DNA of 64,000 nucleotides from Cylindrodendrum hubeiense (taxonomy: Eukaryota; Ascomycota; Sordariomycetes; Hypocreales; Nectriaceae), in the NCBI GenBank assembly GCA_014621425.1, contig JAANBB010000019.1:124001-188000 (forward strand), read 5' to 3'. Shown in pieces: positions 1-11,652 of the stretch. Positions within the stretch are counted from its first letter, which is position 1. Each line of letters begins with the position of its first letter. Under the pieces are notes generated by a model that worked only from the letters and a program-made list of their open reading frames with translations, searched no databases and had not been told where the DNA came from. A program made the translations under genes and the position numbers.

Positions 1-919
1 CTGTGCGGCCATGCCTTGATCTCGGGACGTGTAACAAGAGAACGTCCGTGCAATGGGCTAGCTGCTGCACTGGCAATGCTAGCCAGACAGGCAACAGCAA
101 CAAAGATCGTGGAGTGAATCATGGTAATGACAATAAGGTCTTGTGAGTTGGCGTACAGATCTTGGCACAGGTGAGATTCCTTTCATTAAATATAAGGCAA
201 GTGGTAGTCTCCTTTCACTGACCCTTGTGTCAAATATAGCAAATTAGAAACAAGCTTTCCGGATAACCCGTTGCATCTCCACCACATCCACCACGCCAAT
301 CAGGGAAGACTAACTCGCGTGTTTGATAGTCATCCACTCTCGAGCTGCATTCACAATTTTCCGTACGATGAACTTCCCCTCCCCCACAAAACCCCAGCAA
401 TTTCTTTATCCGAAGACTTTAACCGAAAGAAGGCGCTCAAAAGTGCGGGGCGGGTACTCAACCTGGGGAAAGTTGGGGGTTTATCATGACGTGGCCATGA
501 AATATGCTCGGAAACCGGCTTCTTTCTATAGTGATCATGTAAATTGATCTATGCTGATTGAACAATGAGCATCCCTCAGTGGTGGAATATTCTCAGGTTG
601 AGAAAAGAAGCTCGGCGTTAGTGTACAATCGTCTGGCTTCTCGGCATCTCATAGCCGCCCCTTGGTCTAGTGTCGACCAATATGGACTAGTGTGTATTTC
701 CGGAACTCTCATTTGTGGAGTAATGTAACCGTGTCGTTGGGGGGAGCTTGCACATGCTATCCCGGCTGGAGACTTCACCTCCCCAATTCGACAGTAAAGT
801 TCGAGCACTGTTGTAACAGTTCGTAGCCAGATATTAAGGGTCGAATACTTATCAATTGAACCCCACCTCTCATTCTGACTTTAAGCACTATCTTCCTGCT
901 CGGTCAATTCCAGTGAACA
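1..919. other. Left flank, no supported gene
   Basis: Only short open frames occur here and none resembles a known family or has good splice or start context. The right end (about 840-919) is the 5' region of the pectinesterase gene. Confidence 0.5.
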
Positions 920-2226
920 ATGAGATCACTTATCCTCAAAATCGTGCTCGCCACAGCAACTTTCTTCCATAGCTCAGTTGCGGAACGCTCCCAGAGTCCC
1001 GCCAAAACATACAAGCAATGTCAGAGACAAACACGCCACCCAACTGAGGGTTGCCCTCATGGCACGATTTACGTCGCTCGTAATGACTCGGGAGCCCATT
1101 TCGACACCATTCAAGCCGCCATCGACTCACTCGGCAACACCACTGTTCCCGGGCACATCCTGATAGCCCCGGGTAACTACACGGAGCAGCTAAATGTCAC
1201 CCGCCGAGGGCCCCTTCACTTGATTGGCATGTCCAACAAGCCCTGGAAGGGCGACTTATACTCAGATATAAATGTCAACACCAGTGCCCAAAATGACGTC
1301 CAGATCTGGTGGAACTCGGCCAATCATAATAGCCTTTTCACTGACAATGTCTATACTGGTGTCTTGACTGTTGGTCCCACCCTCAATGCCACTCTGACTG
1401 GCTCTGGACCGACAGGCTTCGCTGTCCCGGCCGACACTCCATTCGGGTGCACGGATTTTCGTGCCTACAATATCGATTTCCGGAATGAAGTTGTTCAGTA
1501 CTCATACGGCCCAGCACATGCGTTGGGAGTGAGCAGGGCCAATGCTGGCTTTTACTCATGCGGCTTTTACAGTTGGCAGGATACGGTAAGTTATGAGACA
1601 TTACTCATGTGCTTTGCAAGCTGCTTGTTTGTGAACAATGCGCCAAGATATTAATTCGCGGCAATCGGCAGGTTTACGTTGGAAAGCTCGGTAACGCTTT
1701 TTTCTATGACAACATCATAGCCGGACAGACTGATTTCCTCTATGGCTTTGGCACGGCATATATCGAACAGTCCACACTTTCACTTCGGAGTTGTGGTGGC
1801 GGTATTACGGCCTGGAAAGGTACCAACACGACCTTCACCAACAAGTACGGCGTCTACATCGATCGCACCCAACTCATCGCATCCAACTATACAATTGCTC
1901 CAAATATGGTGGGCAAGTGCGCACTCGGCCGGCCCTGGAACTCGCTGCATCGATCTATCTTCATGGACTCATACTTCGATGCCAGCATCAAACCCGCTGG
2001 CTACATTCCCTGGGGCACGACCACTCCAAATCTAAGCAACCTCACTTTCATGGCCACCTGGAAAGACTATGGTCCAGGTTACAACGAGACAGCCGAGGTC
2101 CAGAGCAATGTGACCCTTGTCCTTACTGATTCCGATGTCACACCATACCGGTATCCAGACGACGTCTTCTCGACGCCTGATGGCACTTTTGGTAACATTG
2201 GCTGGATTGATCAAAGTGTTTTGTAG
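920..2226 (+). CDS. Secreted pectin methylesterase (pectinesterase, CE8)
   Basis: Hydrolyses methyl esters of homogalacturonan outside the cell, preparing pectin for lyases and polygalacturonases. Two exons, 920-1585 and 1672-2226, join across a GTAAGT...CAG intron without a frame change and give 406 residues, normal for fungal CE8. Residues 1-21 form a signal peptide (basic start, hydrophobic core, SVAE cleavage region). The family signatures are visible: WQDT ending exon 1 (Asp221, acid/base), TDFLYG in exon 2 (Asp243, nucleophile) and GRPW (Arg309). Several N-glycosylation sequons occur. The ATG at 920 is the only start that puts a signal peptide in front. No lesion is seen. The neighbours are unrelated, so it is probably a stand-alone wall-degrading enzyme. 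Confidence 0.93.
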
Positions 2227-3120
2227 TTGCGCTAGGTAGATAGACGCAACCACTTGAGAGAGCGGGGGTGACTGCCGCAAGGAGTTTTTAGATACTAAAG
2301 ACCGGAATTTAACATTTGCCTTCATGAGTTGGAGCGACCCGACGTTCTTAGTAATCTTCCTCCCTGTGCCACTGCTTCACCAGAGAAGTAAGTTCATACT
2401 GCAAAAGCAAGAACAGTTCATGCGATCTCACCGAACACTCTTCCCAGGGATATAACGGAAGATAAGTAACGTAACAGCGAAACATCTCAACCAAAAGCTG
2501 CTGCGTGACATAATGCTCGAATTGGCTGTCCTCCAGTGCAATACGAGCATCCATTGGCTTTCATTAAGAGCGCGAGGCGTCACTAAAAAAGAAAATCATA
2601 TTCATCAACAATAAGCCTGAGTATATACTGGCCAAATATCAACAACGACATAGCGTAACAAATACTTCGTCGAACGCGTGTCCTGCATTGAGAAGCCAGC
2701 AAGAAAGCCTGTGCACTCCATCTTCGCCCAGGAGTGGCTTCCCAGGGCTTAGCCAGTCAGCCTTTGGTTCCGCCTAGAACTAGACGCCGATAATGTTAGA
2801 ATGCACATGAAAGCAACATCATTTTGGGCATCGGATCCTGAAATAAACCTGATGAGACACAGCTGCATCCTTCACAATGTCTGTTGTCACAGTGATGTGA
2901 AATTGAATAGACAAGGCTAATTGTTACGGCGTGAGAGCCTCTGCTAAATTAGCGTTTGCACGCTTATATAAGTACATACAAACCAATCAAAACCTACCTA
3001 GATCTGCCGCTAAGGGATCGGAGATATCGCGAAAAGCGTTCTTATATCCGATTCTGATAATTTGAAGAAAACGGCAGGAAACCTGCATCTGACATTTACA
3101 GGTGCAGTGATCGGTTAGAA
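2227..3120. other. Intergenic, with one doubtful short ORF
   Basis: A 68-codon ATG-started frame on the minus strand (2348-2554) has balanced composition and ends just downstream of the pectinesterase. I recognise no family in it. It could be a small gene or the terminal piece of a lost one. The rest, including the 5' region of the next gene, shows nothing supportable. Confidence 0.3.
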
Positions 3121-4878
3121 ATGCCGCAATACAAATTCGTTGCAGTCGAATGTGGGGAAGGGAAACCGTCCAGATTGACCAGGTCTATCAGAAGTCACGC
3201 AATACGCGCCGGTCTTCAAAAAATCACACATTCTTCGAGCGCCAAGGCAGCAGTGCAGCCCCTCCGTTCCACGAGGTTCGGAGAGGAGCCTCTGTTACGC
3301 TTCGAGCTATATGGAGGAAAGAAAACGCCGCGGGATCGGGCTCGGCCCCGTATCATTTCCGCAGATTCCAGGACCCCAGAGAATACCACTCCGTCGGTAG
3401 CTTGGACATCTGCAGAGGTAGGATAAGCCTCAACCCTATTTCTGTGAACACCCAAGCTGATGGTACTTCCGCCAGAGGTCGACAAAATTACCGACATATT
3501 TTATGCAGTCTGTTTGTGTTAACAGCGTCGATCCGTTCAACAACTTCCCGATACCCACGACTCCAGAAATTGACTACCTAGTTCGGTACTGTAGGTTCTC
3601 CGGCCCTCATCATCGAGATTCAATTTACAATTACTTTCACTGACTTGAATTCCAAGACCTAACAAAGTTTGACCTTAACTTGGCCACAGTCGATCGCAGA
3701 AGCTTGTGGCTTCCCTATGCGCTACAGAGCGCGCCAATGATGCACAGCACTCTCGCGATGACTGCAGCATTGTGGCGAGCAGAGTACCCCGCTCTGGAAC
3801 ATTCGATCCAGCTCGAGGGCGTACGCCAGAAAGGCGATGCGATGCGAGAAATCGGCGCTCGGCTGGCACAGACCAGTCTTGACCGCAATGATGACGAGAT
3901 AAGCTTCGTATTATCCGCCATGTCAACTTTGGTAATTGTAGAGGTATATCAGATCCATAGAGCGAAACATGTAGTCAACTGACAAGACTCCAGGTCTATG
4001 ATGGTGACTTCGAGGCTGCAGACACGCACCTGCGAGCTGTCCACAATATTTTTATCTCACGAGGCGGCCGGGACAGTTTCAAAGACGATTTCATTCTTTG
4101 CAAGTCAATTAATGTGTAAGTCTCGGCAATAAACTGTTCTTTAGATTCACTAACATTGAGAGTCAGGGCCGATATCCAAGTTGCCGTTGCGCTGGGCCAT
4201 CGGCCTCTATTCCCGCTGCTACACACAGATGAGCCTTCTCTTCCGGCGTCACTTCTAGAGCATGCCCAATACCCGCCATTGGATCCTTCAGTAACCAACG
4301 ATTTCTCGTGCGATCATTACCGGATATTCACCCAATTAAGGCAGCTGCTCTTAGCGCGCCGGTCATCAATGGTTTCACTGGGGGCCTTGCGAGTTTTGCT
4401 TAACATTGCAGATGACTCAATCCTGCGGCACCTCTATCAAGACTGCACCAACGTATCTGATGCTAGCAGGCGCTCCCGTGCCCTCGTCTTCGCTTCCCAC
4501 GTTTTCATGTATGTCACGCTACGTCAATTGTCCCCTAAAAGCCCTCAAGTACGCCGAATGTGCACCAGACTACATAGTACAGTTGGATCGGCTCCATACT
4601 TTGGAGAAGCCTGGTCGGAGAACAGGGCGGCGTTATTGTGGATAGCTTTCGTTGGGCTGCTAGGGACGGGAGAAGGAGCCGAAACCTGTCCGGAAGGGCA
4701 GTGGTTCCTAGATATTTTTCAATCTGCTGTACAGGGATATCCACATGAAATTCCTCTGGACAATAGCAGTATACACGGGGCGTTATCTGCCTTTCTGTGG
4801 GACGAGGATTGTTGCCAACCATTACTAGCCGAGTTAGAGAAACGTCTAGTCAGACAGCAACTGACGCCAGGTGCTTAA
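3121..4878 (+). CDS. Fungal transcription-factor-like protein (no visible Zn2Cys6)
   Basis: Likely a nuclear regulator of the fungal-specific transcription-factor-domain type. The N-terminus (FVAVEC..., then TRSIRSHAI) matches the conserved start of many fungal proteins that carry this domain but no zinc cluster. My exon model is 3121-3417, 3509-3590, 3657-3943, 3994-4115 and 4167-4878, all GT-AG with phases that agree, summing to 499 residues. Supporting blocks are VDPFNNFPIPTTPEIDYLV (a typical motif of the group), LPYALQSAPMMHSTLAM and the long C-terminal helical region. The end of exon 3 could instead be 3931. No DNA-binding domain is visible, so its direct role in DNA binding is open. 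It lies tandem to the reductase at 5139 and could regulate it, which is inference. Confidence 0.75.
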
Positions 4879-5043
4879 TAAGAGGGGCTGTTGACCCACC
4901 ACCTTCCTATATAGGAAATATGTTTGAATACAATTCGCGACACTGTGTTCCCAACATAGATGCTTCATACTGCCGAAAGTGGCAGACCTGACGCATGGAT
5001 TTTCTCCAGCACTTTAAGCGGTGTATTAAAGCTAGACTTCGGG

Positions 5044-5050
5044 TATAAAA
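5044..5050 (+). promoter_or_regulatory. TATA box of the reductase gene
   Basis: A TATAAAA stands 89 bases before the ATG at 5139, in a 260-base intergenic space, a normal position for a fungal core promoter. Confidence 0.5.
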
Positions 5051-5138
5051 GGAATGAACAAACCCCAAGATGTATCTGGCAAACATCGCAAACTCACCTC
5101 CCAATCTTTATCATCGTTGACAGTGTGCAATTCTAAAC

Positions 5139-6254
5139 ATGGCTGGAGAACTCGTTCTACTCACCGGTGGAACCGGCTTCCTAGGATCCACGATTCTAGT
5201 AGACCTCTTAAAGAGCGGTTATCGAGTTCGTGTCGCTGCTCGGTCACAGGCCAAGATTGACGGAGTTCGGGCGGCTCCCTCAATCTCTGCCATAAATCCC
5301 CCCACGACGCAGCTCATGTTTGTCATCATCCCGGATATGACAGCCATCGGCGCATACGATGACGCCGTGCAGGGAGTCGACTTCATCATTCATGCAGCCG
5401 CGCCTCTTCATTCGGGTGATGAGGCCTCGGCTCCCCGCAAAGAACAACTGGAGGACGCATTCGTCACAGCGTCTGTGAACGGCAATCTGGGCATTCTCAA
5501 GTCCGCAAACGAGAAGACCAAGACAGTGAAGCGCATCGTCATGACTAGCTCCACGGTGGCTATTGCTCCTACAGAGGTCTACATCATGGACACCAAGGAG
5601 CGCGAGGTTGTACGCGGACCAGAGAGCCGCGTGGCGGTTCTGGTGCCACCGTACGACTCTGAGTTTCATGCGTATTGTGCGGGCAAGGCGGCATCCCTCG
5701 AAGCGTCTGAAATATTCGTTAGAGACAACGCTCCAAGCTTCGACTTGATCTCCATTATGCCATCCTGGATATTTGGAAAAGATGAGCTTATCACCAACAC
5801 CGGGGACATGCGCACCAGTTCCACCAATACCTTGATTAGCGGCCTGTTGACCGGCAACCCGGGCATCCCCTCGATCGGAAACGCCATTCTCTGTGGAGAT
5901 GTTGCTCGCGCGCATGTCAAAGCACTAGATCTTAACATTGAAGGAAATCAGTCCTTCGTTCTAAACACGGAGGCGATATGGGAGGATACGGTCCCCATTG
6001 TCAAGAAGTATTTCCCCGACGCATTTGAATCCGGTATCTTCCGGGAGGGTTTCCATCAGCCGACGATATCCTTGAAATGGGATTCAAGTAAGGTGTGTGC
6101 TGGCAATTGGCAATGAATCGTCCCTGATTTGGTCCATTACTAATAAAATATTTGACAGGCTCAAGAGGTTCTTGGTATTGACATTGCTCCATATGATATG
6201 ATAGTCAAGGAAGTGATTGGCCAGTACCTTGAACTGGCGAAAGGAGAGAATAAA
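5139..6254 (+). CDS. NAD(P)-dependent DFR-like ketoreductase (extended SDR)
   Basis: A cytosolic oxidoreductase of the dihydroflavonol-4-reductase-like extended SDR group, which reduces aldehydes or ketones with NADPH. Exon 1 is 5139-6092 and exon 2 is 6159-6254 (intron GTGTGT...CAG), giving 349 residues. The Rossmann glycine motif TGGTGFLG is at residues 9-16 and the catalytic pair is Tyr179-x3-Lys183 (YCAGK). The substrate-pocket region TSSTVAIA and the C-terminal EVLGI...YLEL block are as in fungal homologues. Exon 2 is short but restores the conserved tail, which supports the intron. The substrate cannot be told from sequence. No lesion seen. Confidence 0.9.
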
Positions 6255-7731
6255 TGAGGCGGAAGATGCCTTCCGCAACATCGGTCAGCAAACAGTACCG
6301 CTGGTTTTTAGACAGACAATGCAATTCAAATCATTTCCGCATCTGAAACAGAAGCGACCGGCCTCGTGACTGTGCTCGATGACCATCCATGAGCGTGTGC
6401 CGTTCGCGGGAAATAGTCCCGTATCTATACAGGCCAGCAGTTCATTAAAATTGTGATCAGACGACATCGACTGTCAGTGAAACTGAACTTGCATTTAATC
6501 CTGCGAGCTGATTGAGCCCCCACTTCAGCATATACAACCAAGGGCGTAGAACGAATAAAATAACTCCGTACCACCACCGTGTCTCTTAAATATGCCAAAA
6601 GATTCTCAAATAAGTTGTTGGTTCGATCTTCCATCTCTATTCAATACTCATAAGTATCTTTGCTGATGCATTAAATAAATGCCTTCTGGTTAGCATCCTG
6701 TTGGGTAGGTGGGGAGAGCAATCACTAGGGTGAAGCTCGATCAGAAGGGCCGACGTAAAATATGAAAGCGGAGCCTAGCTCGCCCAACATTATTGTGCAT
6801 TGAATAATATTTAACTTTTACGCCTGTATGTGAAGAGGTTTAAACCTGAGTTGTGCTAAGACAAGAAAGTTTGAGCGATTTTGTTTCCACCCTGAAGGTA
6901 AATTTATGTATGTATTAGTACAAATGCATGGACTACAGTATCCCTCAAACATAACTTTGCTTATTGAAGTTGTGTATTTTTGCTTGCTTTTGCAATATGT
7001 ACTTGCTGCTCTGGTGAAGCAGATGGAGCGACAGCGACCTGTAGGTACATAAATGGGTACATCTCAGTTATGTGTTAGGGTGGTCAGATGCTGTATACCT
7101 TTCTCATTGCCATTGTTCTGTTGCCGCAGCCGTTTTTGTTATGTACTGGTACTGATGGGTGCCGTGCGGTACTCGGACGAAATTGAAGTGATTCGTTGTC
7201 TCCGACTTCAACGTTATCCCCGTAGCGGATCAGAGTCGGATATCTTCAGCAATTGCTGATCTTTTACCTTGAGTGTTGTCTTAGCCCGGCCCTAGTTCTG
7301 CATGAAGCTTACTCAGTGGGCTACAGGGACTCCATCTTAGTACGACGAGTTCTCTCTTTCCTCTGTGGCAACCCAAGTCCTAAAGGAGAGCGTGCATAAA
7401 CCAATTTGGACGTTCACCTTATCGCTTGTCATTCTTGCCCCAACTGGAAAGCCACAAGTAAGTATCCCTGCTAGATCAAGGCCACAACTGCATAAGCTCA
7501 ACTGCATGAGCAAGGGACCCTGAATATTTGCCATGACTAACGGAGTCGTCAGCCAAGCGACTTGGTAATGTCATCATTATGCGATGGTTATTAACCGCGG
7601 CCTCTTCTCTCACATATATAGCTATTTTCCGAAGCTTGGGTTTACTGATCTGACGACCGCTAAATAGGGTACCCAAACTGCAACATAGCCACCATCCTTT
7701 TGGGCAGAGATAAGCACCCTAAGATATCGAC
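6255..7731. other. Long intergenic region
   Basis: About 1.5 kb with only short frames and several AT-rich runs (6780-7000). No family-like protein is seen on either strand. The last 120 bases hold the promoter of the next gene. Confidence 0.5.
7615..7620 (+). promoter_or_regulatory. TATA box of the alpha/beta hydrolase gene
   Basis: A TATATA run lies 112 bases before the ATG at 7732 and is the best core-promoter candidate in this space. Confidence 0.4.
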
Positions 7732-8649
7732 ATGAAGCCTCTTTTTTTGCTGGCCGGCTTTCTCCACGGGCTTCATGCAGCCTCATTGAAGCCCAACAAA
7801 ACAAAGTCATGCTCAAAGACTGGTCTTGTCACAACCCAAGATGGCGTTCATTTGAACTACACGCAGAGCGGGCCACTTGCGGGTCAGAAGATCCTGTTCA
7901 TCCCTGGCTGGCGGCAGACTGCGGCGGAATGGAAAAAGCAAGTTGAATACTTTTCATCGACTGGATACCGTGTCACTGCTTATGACATGCGCGGACATGG
8001 AGAGTCTGAGAAGCCGGACTTTGGGTATCGCATCAGTCGGTTCGCGGCCGACTTGAACGACTTGTTGAACCAGCTCGATCTCAAAGACGTCAGCATCGTT
8101 GCTCACTCAATGGGCTCTTCTATTTCATGGGCTTGGTGGGATCAGTACCCCGACGCTCGCGACCGCATTGACCGCTTTGTCTTCGTCGATCAATCCTCCG
8201 TCCTGACTGCCGATCCTCACTGGACCGAAGAGCAAGCAAAACAGGTATCAGCTCTCTTTGACCCTATTGGTGTCTATGATCTTGCCGACGACATGACCGC
8301 CCAGACACCGCCCTTCGTCAGGAGCATGTTTACCGATTCTATTTCCGAGGCCGACTTCGAGTGGGTTCTCTCGGAGAACAAGAAGATCAGTGACAAGAAC
8401 GCTGCCACACTTGTCATTGACCACGCCTTCAGAGACTGGCGTGATGTTCTCCCCCGGATACACGTTCCCTCCTTGGTCATTGCTGGAGAGGTCAGCGTTA
8501 ATGCGGCGCCCGGTATCGCTTGGGTGGCGACCCAAATCCCTGGCGGTAAGAGCTATACTTTCACGGCTGAGGAGAAGGGCAGCCATTTTATGTTCTGGGA
8601 GAACCCTGAGAGGTTCAACAGCATTGTCGAGGATTTTATCACACCTTAG
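7732..8649 (+). CDS. Secreted alpha/beta hydrolase (chloroperoxidase/esterase-like)
   Basis: An intronless 305-residue alpha/beta hydrolase, probably an extracellular esterase or non-haem-chloroperoxidase-like enzyme. Residues 1-16 make a signal peptide ending HAAS. The strand-loop FIPGW (oxyanion region), the YDMRGHGES block, the nucleophile elbow AHSMGS (Ser126) and the catalytic His285 in GSHFMFWENP are all visible. The usual Asp after the sixth strand (GxxD) reads GEVS, so the acid must be Glu253 or lie elsewhere. The ATG is followed at once by the signal peptide, which fixes the start. Substrate unknown, and the neighbours give no hint. Confidence 0.88.
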   Translation: MKPLFLLAGFLHGLHAASLKPNKTKSCSKTGLVTTQDGVHLNYTQSGPLAGQKILFIPGWRQTAAEWKKQVEYFSSTGYRVTAYDMRGHGESEKPDFGYRISRFAADLNDLLNQLDLKDVSIVAHSMGSSISWAWWDQYPDARDRIDRFVFVDQSSVLTADPHWTEEQAKQVSALFDPIGVYDLADDMTAQTPPFVRSMFTDSISEADFEWVLSENKKISDKNAATLVIDHAFRDWRDVLPRIHVPSLVIAGEVSVNAAPGIAWVATQIPGGKSYTFTAEEKGSHFMFWENPERFNSIVEDFITP

Positions 8650-9280
8650 GATTTTACCCCTTCAATCACTTTGTGTATGCGTCTCCACCGGTATCTTTTT
8701 GACTGTCATTAATTATGAAAATTGATCAATCCAACATCCTATGCTGCGCAGCAAACTTGTATCACTGTTCGACTCGTAGACAATTTTGTGACAATCTAAT
8801 ATGGAATTCAATCAACTAGATCTACAATCTAGGATTCATAGACGTAATAGACACCCTTTTGCTTACACCGACGCCCTGATCCGCTTTCATGGTAGCCCTC
8901 AGTACATTGGACCTACCCTATACCATAGGATAGACTCTAGCCAGCGTGATAATTGCTCATGAAACGACTAGAACATGGTTATATATGATTACGAGAAAAC
9001 AAGATGAATGAGCTATCGTTGACTAAATATTCAAATGCAAATATAGTATTATAAATATGACCGACTGGCAAAAGTCGTATTTTATGTTTAGCCATTCACA
9101 ATAGTCTAGAGTTGGCTCATAGTGCTAAACCGAGCCAACGCACCATAGCGCTGAGTTGATCAAGAAATACTCACCACGCCAGTAATGATCGATGAGCTAC
9201 TTGCGTCATATATACTTCATATTTTGTTTTTGTTTCTAACCTCTGCAATTTCCTTTCCTCTATTAGGGTATGCAAGAATT
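8650..9280. other. Intergenic between convergent genes
   Basis: AT-rich 3' flanks of the hydrolase and of the minus-strand DUF6594 gene. No gene seen. Confidence 0.5.
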
Positions 9281-10356
9281 TTACATACCGCTCGTGCCAG
9301 AGACAAACACGATGAGAACCGTGGCGTATCTAATCGATGTCTTAGTAGCCACATGAGGGAGAATGTAAAATACAAACACGTACGTTGTTCCAGCGACAAT
9401 TAATTCCATGGTTTTTGATCTCGTCAATCCGGAGAGTAGGAGTAAATAACAAATGGTGGATGCCATAACAACAAAAACTCGGAGTGCAACAGACCCAATG
9501 ACGTTGCAAATGACGATTGGCATCAGAAGAATAAGAGTGATCAATAATAACAAAAGCCCTTTGGCGGTTCTTTGAATAAACAACCCCGAATAGATGTATA
9601 CGTTTGGATCAGACGAGACGTCGCGAAACCAGCCCTGTTGCACATTAGCACCTTTGTTAAATATTTAAATTGATCTTACCTCTGGGAAGAGATCACGGAG
9701 GCGAATAATCTTGTCCTCTACCCATGACTCAAACACCAACACCGCGTTGTCACCCGCCGGGGCTAGGGCAAACAACTCTCCGCGATGTGTGAGATAGGCT
9801 GTTTCCTCTCTAGCCACATGACAAGTGCCACGCAGCCACTCCCATAAACTGTTCACGTTTCTTCTCCCTGCAGAATCATAACTCATAACACGATGGCTTC
9901 TTTCAATAAACTGATCTGTCAATCATTAGTGTGGAGCATAGCGATTCAGCAGGTGGGCATACCATAGTCGGCCAGACGATCTTCAATTTCTAAGAGAAGA
10001 GATGCCCGATCAACATTATTATCACATCGACTCTTTCCAAGAAAAAGAGGACGAGTTTCGGCTTGGTCAACGTCTTCGAGACTTTGTTCAAGCATAGACA
10101 GCTTATCCTGCTTTAGAAGCAGAAGTCTGGCGCGAAGCTTATCAAAACGCCTGAACACAAAGAAGCCAGCATGTGATGAGATGAAAGCACTGAATCGGGG
10201 ATACCCAGGTCGATAATCTTCAACTATATCTAATTAGCTCGTTACTTTACACAAAAGGGGACAATTGGTACTCTTTTTCGTCGGCTCTTCGTTGTTGGTG
10301 GTGTTTCTAGCGCCAGGTGTTTCCCAAAGTGGAAGACAAGACGTTACGAGTACCAT
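9281..10356 (-). CDS. DUF6594 fungal membrane protein
   Basis: A four-exon minus-strand gene: 10356-10272, 10223-9963, 9915-9680 and 9634-9281, with consistent phases and 311 residues. The early block GYPRFSAFISS, then FRRFDKLRARLLLLKQDKL and LEQSLEDVD, is the hallmark of the fungal DUF6594 family. The C-terminus carries three hydrophobic helices separated by short loops (starting near GLLLLLITLILL, LRVFVVMAS and ELIVAGTTYVF). A soluble helical region thus precedes a three-helix anchor. Function of the family is not known to me. The start at 10356 gives a 28-residue polar leader. The intron near 10270 is inferred from frame continuity, so the first exon is the least sure part. Confidence 0.82.
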
Positions 10357-10740
10357 CCTTGGACAGTGATAGTGAGAAACATGTTAATCAGAGATATAAG
10401 GGAAATTCAACTGTATTGTAGCGCCTCAGGAATTAGGCACTGCCCTCGCTTCAAGGTAGCCAAGAGGAATATGTTGGGCTCTCTGGCTGGAGTACCAATG
10501 AAAACGCGCCACGTTAAATGCGCTATTACGCCACCAAGATAAAAGGCAGGTGCACAAGGCAAGGCAATTTTCAATTTGCCTCTTCTAGGCGCATGCTGCC
10601 TGGAGGCGGGGATTTGTTCATGAACAATAGCCGGCCGGCAATGTCGGCTTCCAGAGGGGCAAGGCATACATAAATACGCAGGGATACATCTCTCGTTGAC
10701 TTTTAATACCTCCACTTAGCATAGTAAAAAACTCGCTAAT
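10357..10740. other. Divergent promoter region
   Basis: This 384-base space separates the start of the DUF6594 gene (leftward) from the small gene at 10741 (rightward) and must hold both promoters. No clear motif pair stands out. Confidence 0.45.
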
Positions 10741-11101
10741 ATGGCTGACTCTGCGGAGTAGGTGACGCTCCATTTTACGATATTGCTCTTTCATTGACCT
10801 TTTCGAATAGTACCAAAACTACCGACTTCACTGACGTTCGTAAACGCCCATGGGTGGAGCACTACGTCAAGGTTCGTACACCGACGTTGCCCCTCTATGC
10901 ACTACCACTAAGTTGCCACAGACACCTGCCTTCACTGTCGGGGATAAGGTGTATCTGCTAGACTCCGCAGGAGCTCGCGACGGACCTTATCTTATATCGA
11001 CTATCAGTGCATCGGCCCGAAAGTTTACTCTATGTCTTGAGGATGGGAGTGCCGTAAGGAACGGCCAGGAGGTGGATAAAGATGACATAGAGGCAGTTTG
11101 A
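10741..11101 (+). CDS. Small SH3/KOW-like hypothetical protein
   Basis: A three-exon gene for a protein of about 86 residues: 10741-10757, 10811-10871 and 10922-11101 (10913 is an alternative last acceptor). The first exon encodes only MADSA plus two bases. The C-terminal half, starting TPAFTVGDKVYLLD and ending in an EDG...V.NGQEVDKDD run, resembles a small beta-barrel (SH3- or KOW-like) of the kind seen in short fungal hypothetical proteins. No signal peptide or membrane segment. A decayed tandem copy lies 350 bases downstream, with shared TFTVGD, GARDGP and TLCLEDG blocks, which supports this exon as real coding sequence. Function unknown. Confidence 0.6.
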
Positions 11102-11389
11102 AACAGGTTTTGGTTCTGGGGGAACATCTCTGAAGAGCACTGACCTGCAGCGATTGAAGCTGTGATGGCAGGTCGCAGTGTAAATGCACTTCGCCACCAA
11201 CTCCATTTTTATCTGCACTTCGCCCCGCTCATAGCCTCATCTCTTGTGCCCAACGATGATATCTAATTATTAGACCGAGATTTGAAGCACATACCTTGAC
11301 ATTTGGCGACTACTTAGTTCGAGAAAAAGCTTGGAGGTGGTAAAAGACTGGCTGTTTCCACGAATAGACTCAGTGTCAACACAATGCCT

Positions 11390-11397
11390 TATATAAG
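11390..11397 (+). promoter_or_regulatory. TATA-like remnant before the decayed tandem copy
   Basis: A TATATAAG lies about 60 bases before the first recognisable codons of the pseudogene copy. It is probably the core promoter carried along in the duplication. Confidence 0.3.
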
Positions 11398-11447
11398 ACG
11401 ACACATCCAGGTTTATACTCTCAGGACATCTCAAAATACTATTTCTA

Positions 11448-11652
11448 GGTTGCCATCGACACCCACCTTCACCGTCGGAGATGAGGCGTTGTGAGGCTCC
11501 CCCGGAGCTCGCGACGGACCTTGTACTATAGACACTATTGAACTATCGGCCCGAAGGCTTACTCTGTGTCTTGAAGATGGTACGGTTATGAATCAACATC
11601 TGTCTTTGAATTGGATGGAGATTGATAACATGCTAATGGTGACATCTCCCGG
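11448..11652 (+). pseudogene. Decayed tandem copy of the small SH3-like gene
   Basis: In one frame this reads LPSTPTFTVGDEAL, then a stop at the position of the VYLLD segment, then GSPGARDGP, SARRLTLCLEDG and further codons. It parallels the third exon of the gene at 10741 block by block, so it is a tandem duplicate with at least one nonsense change and no matching first exons found. Downstream, the frame runs on into 70-90-codon open stretches (to about 12054) that match nothing I know. Confidence 0.6.

Noticed and set aside
5280..5915. Long open frame on the minus strand inside the reductase gene
   Set aside because: It is the complement of a conserved SDR reading frame. Codon bias of the real gene creates the antisense opening.
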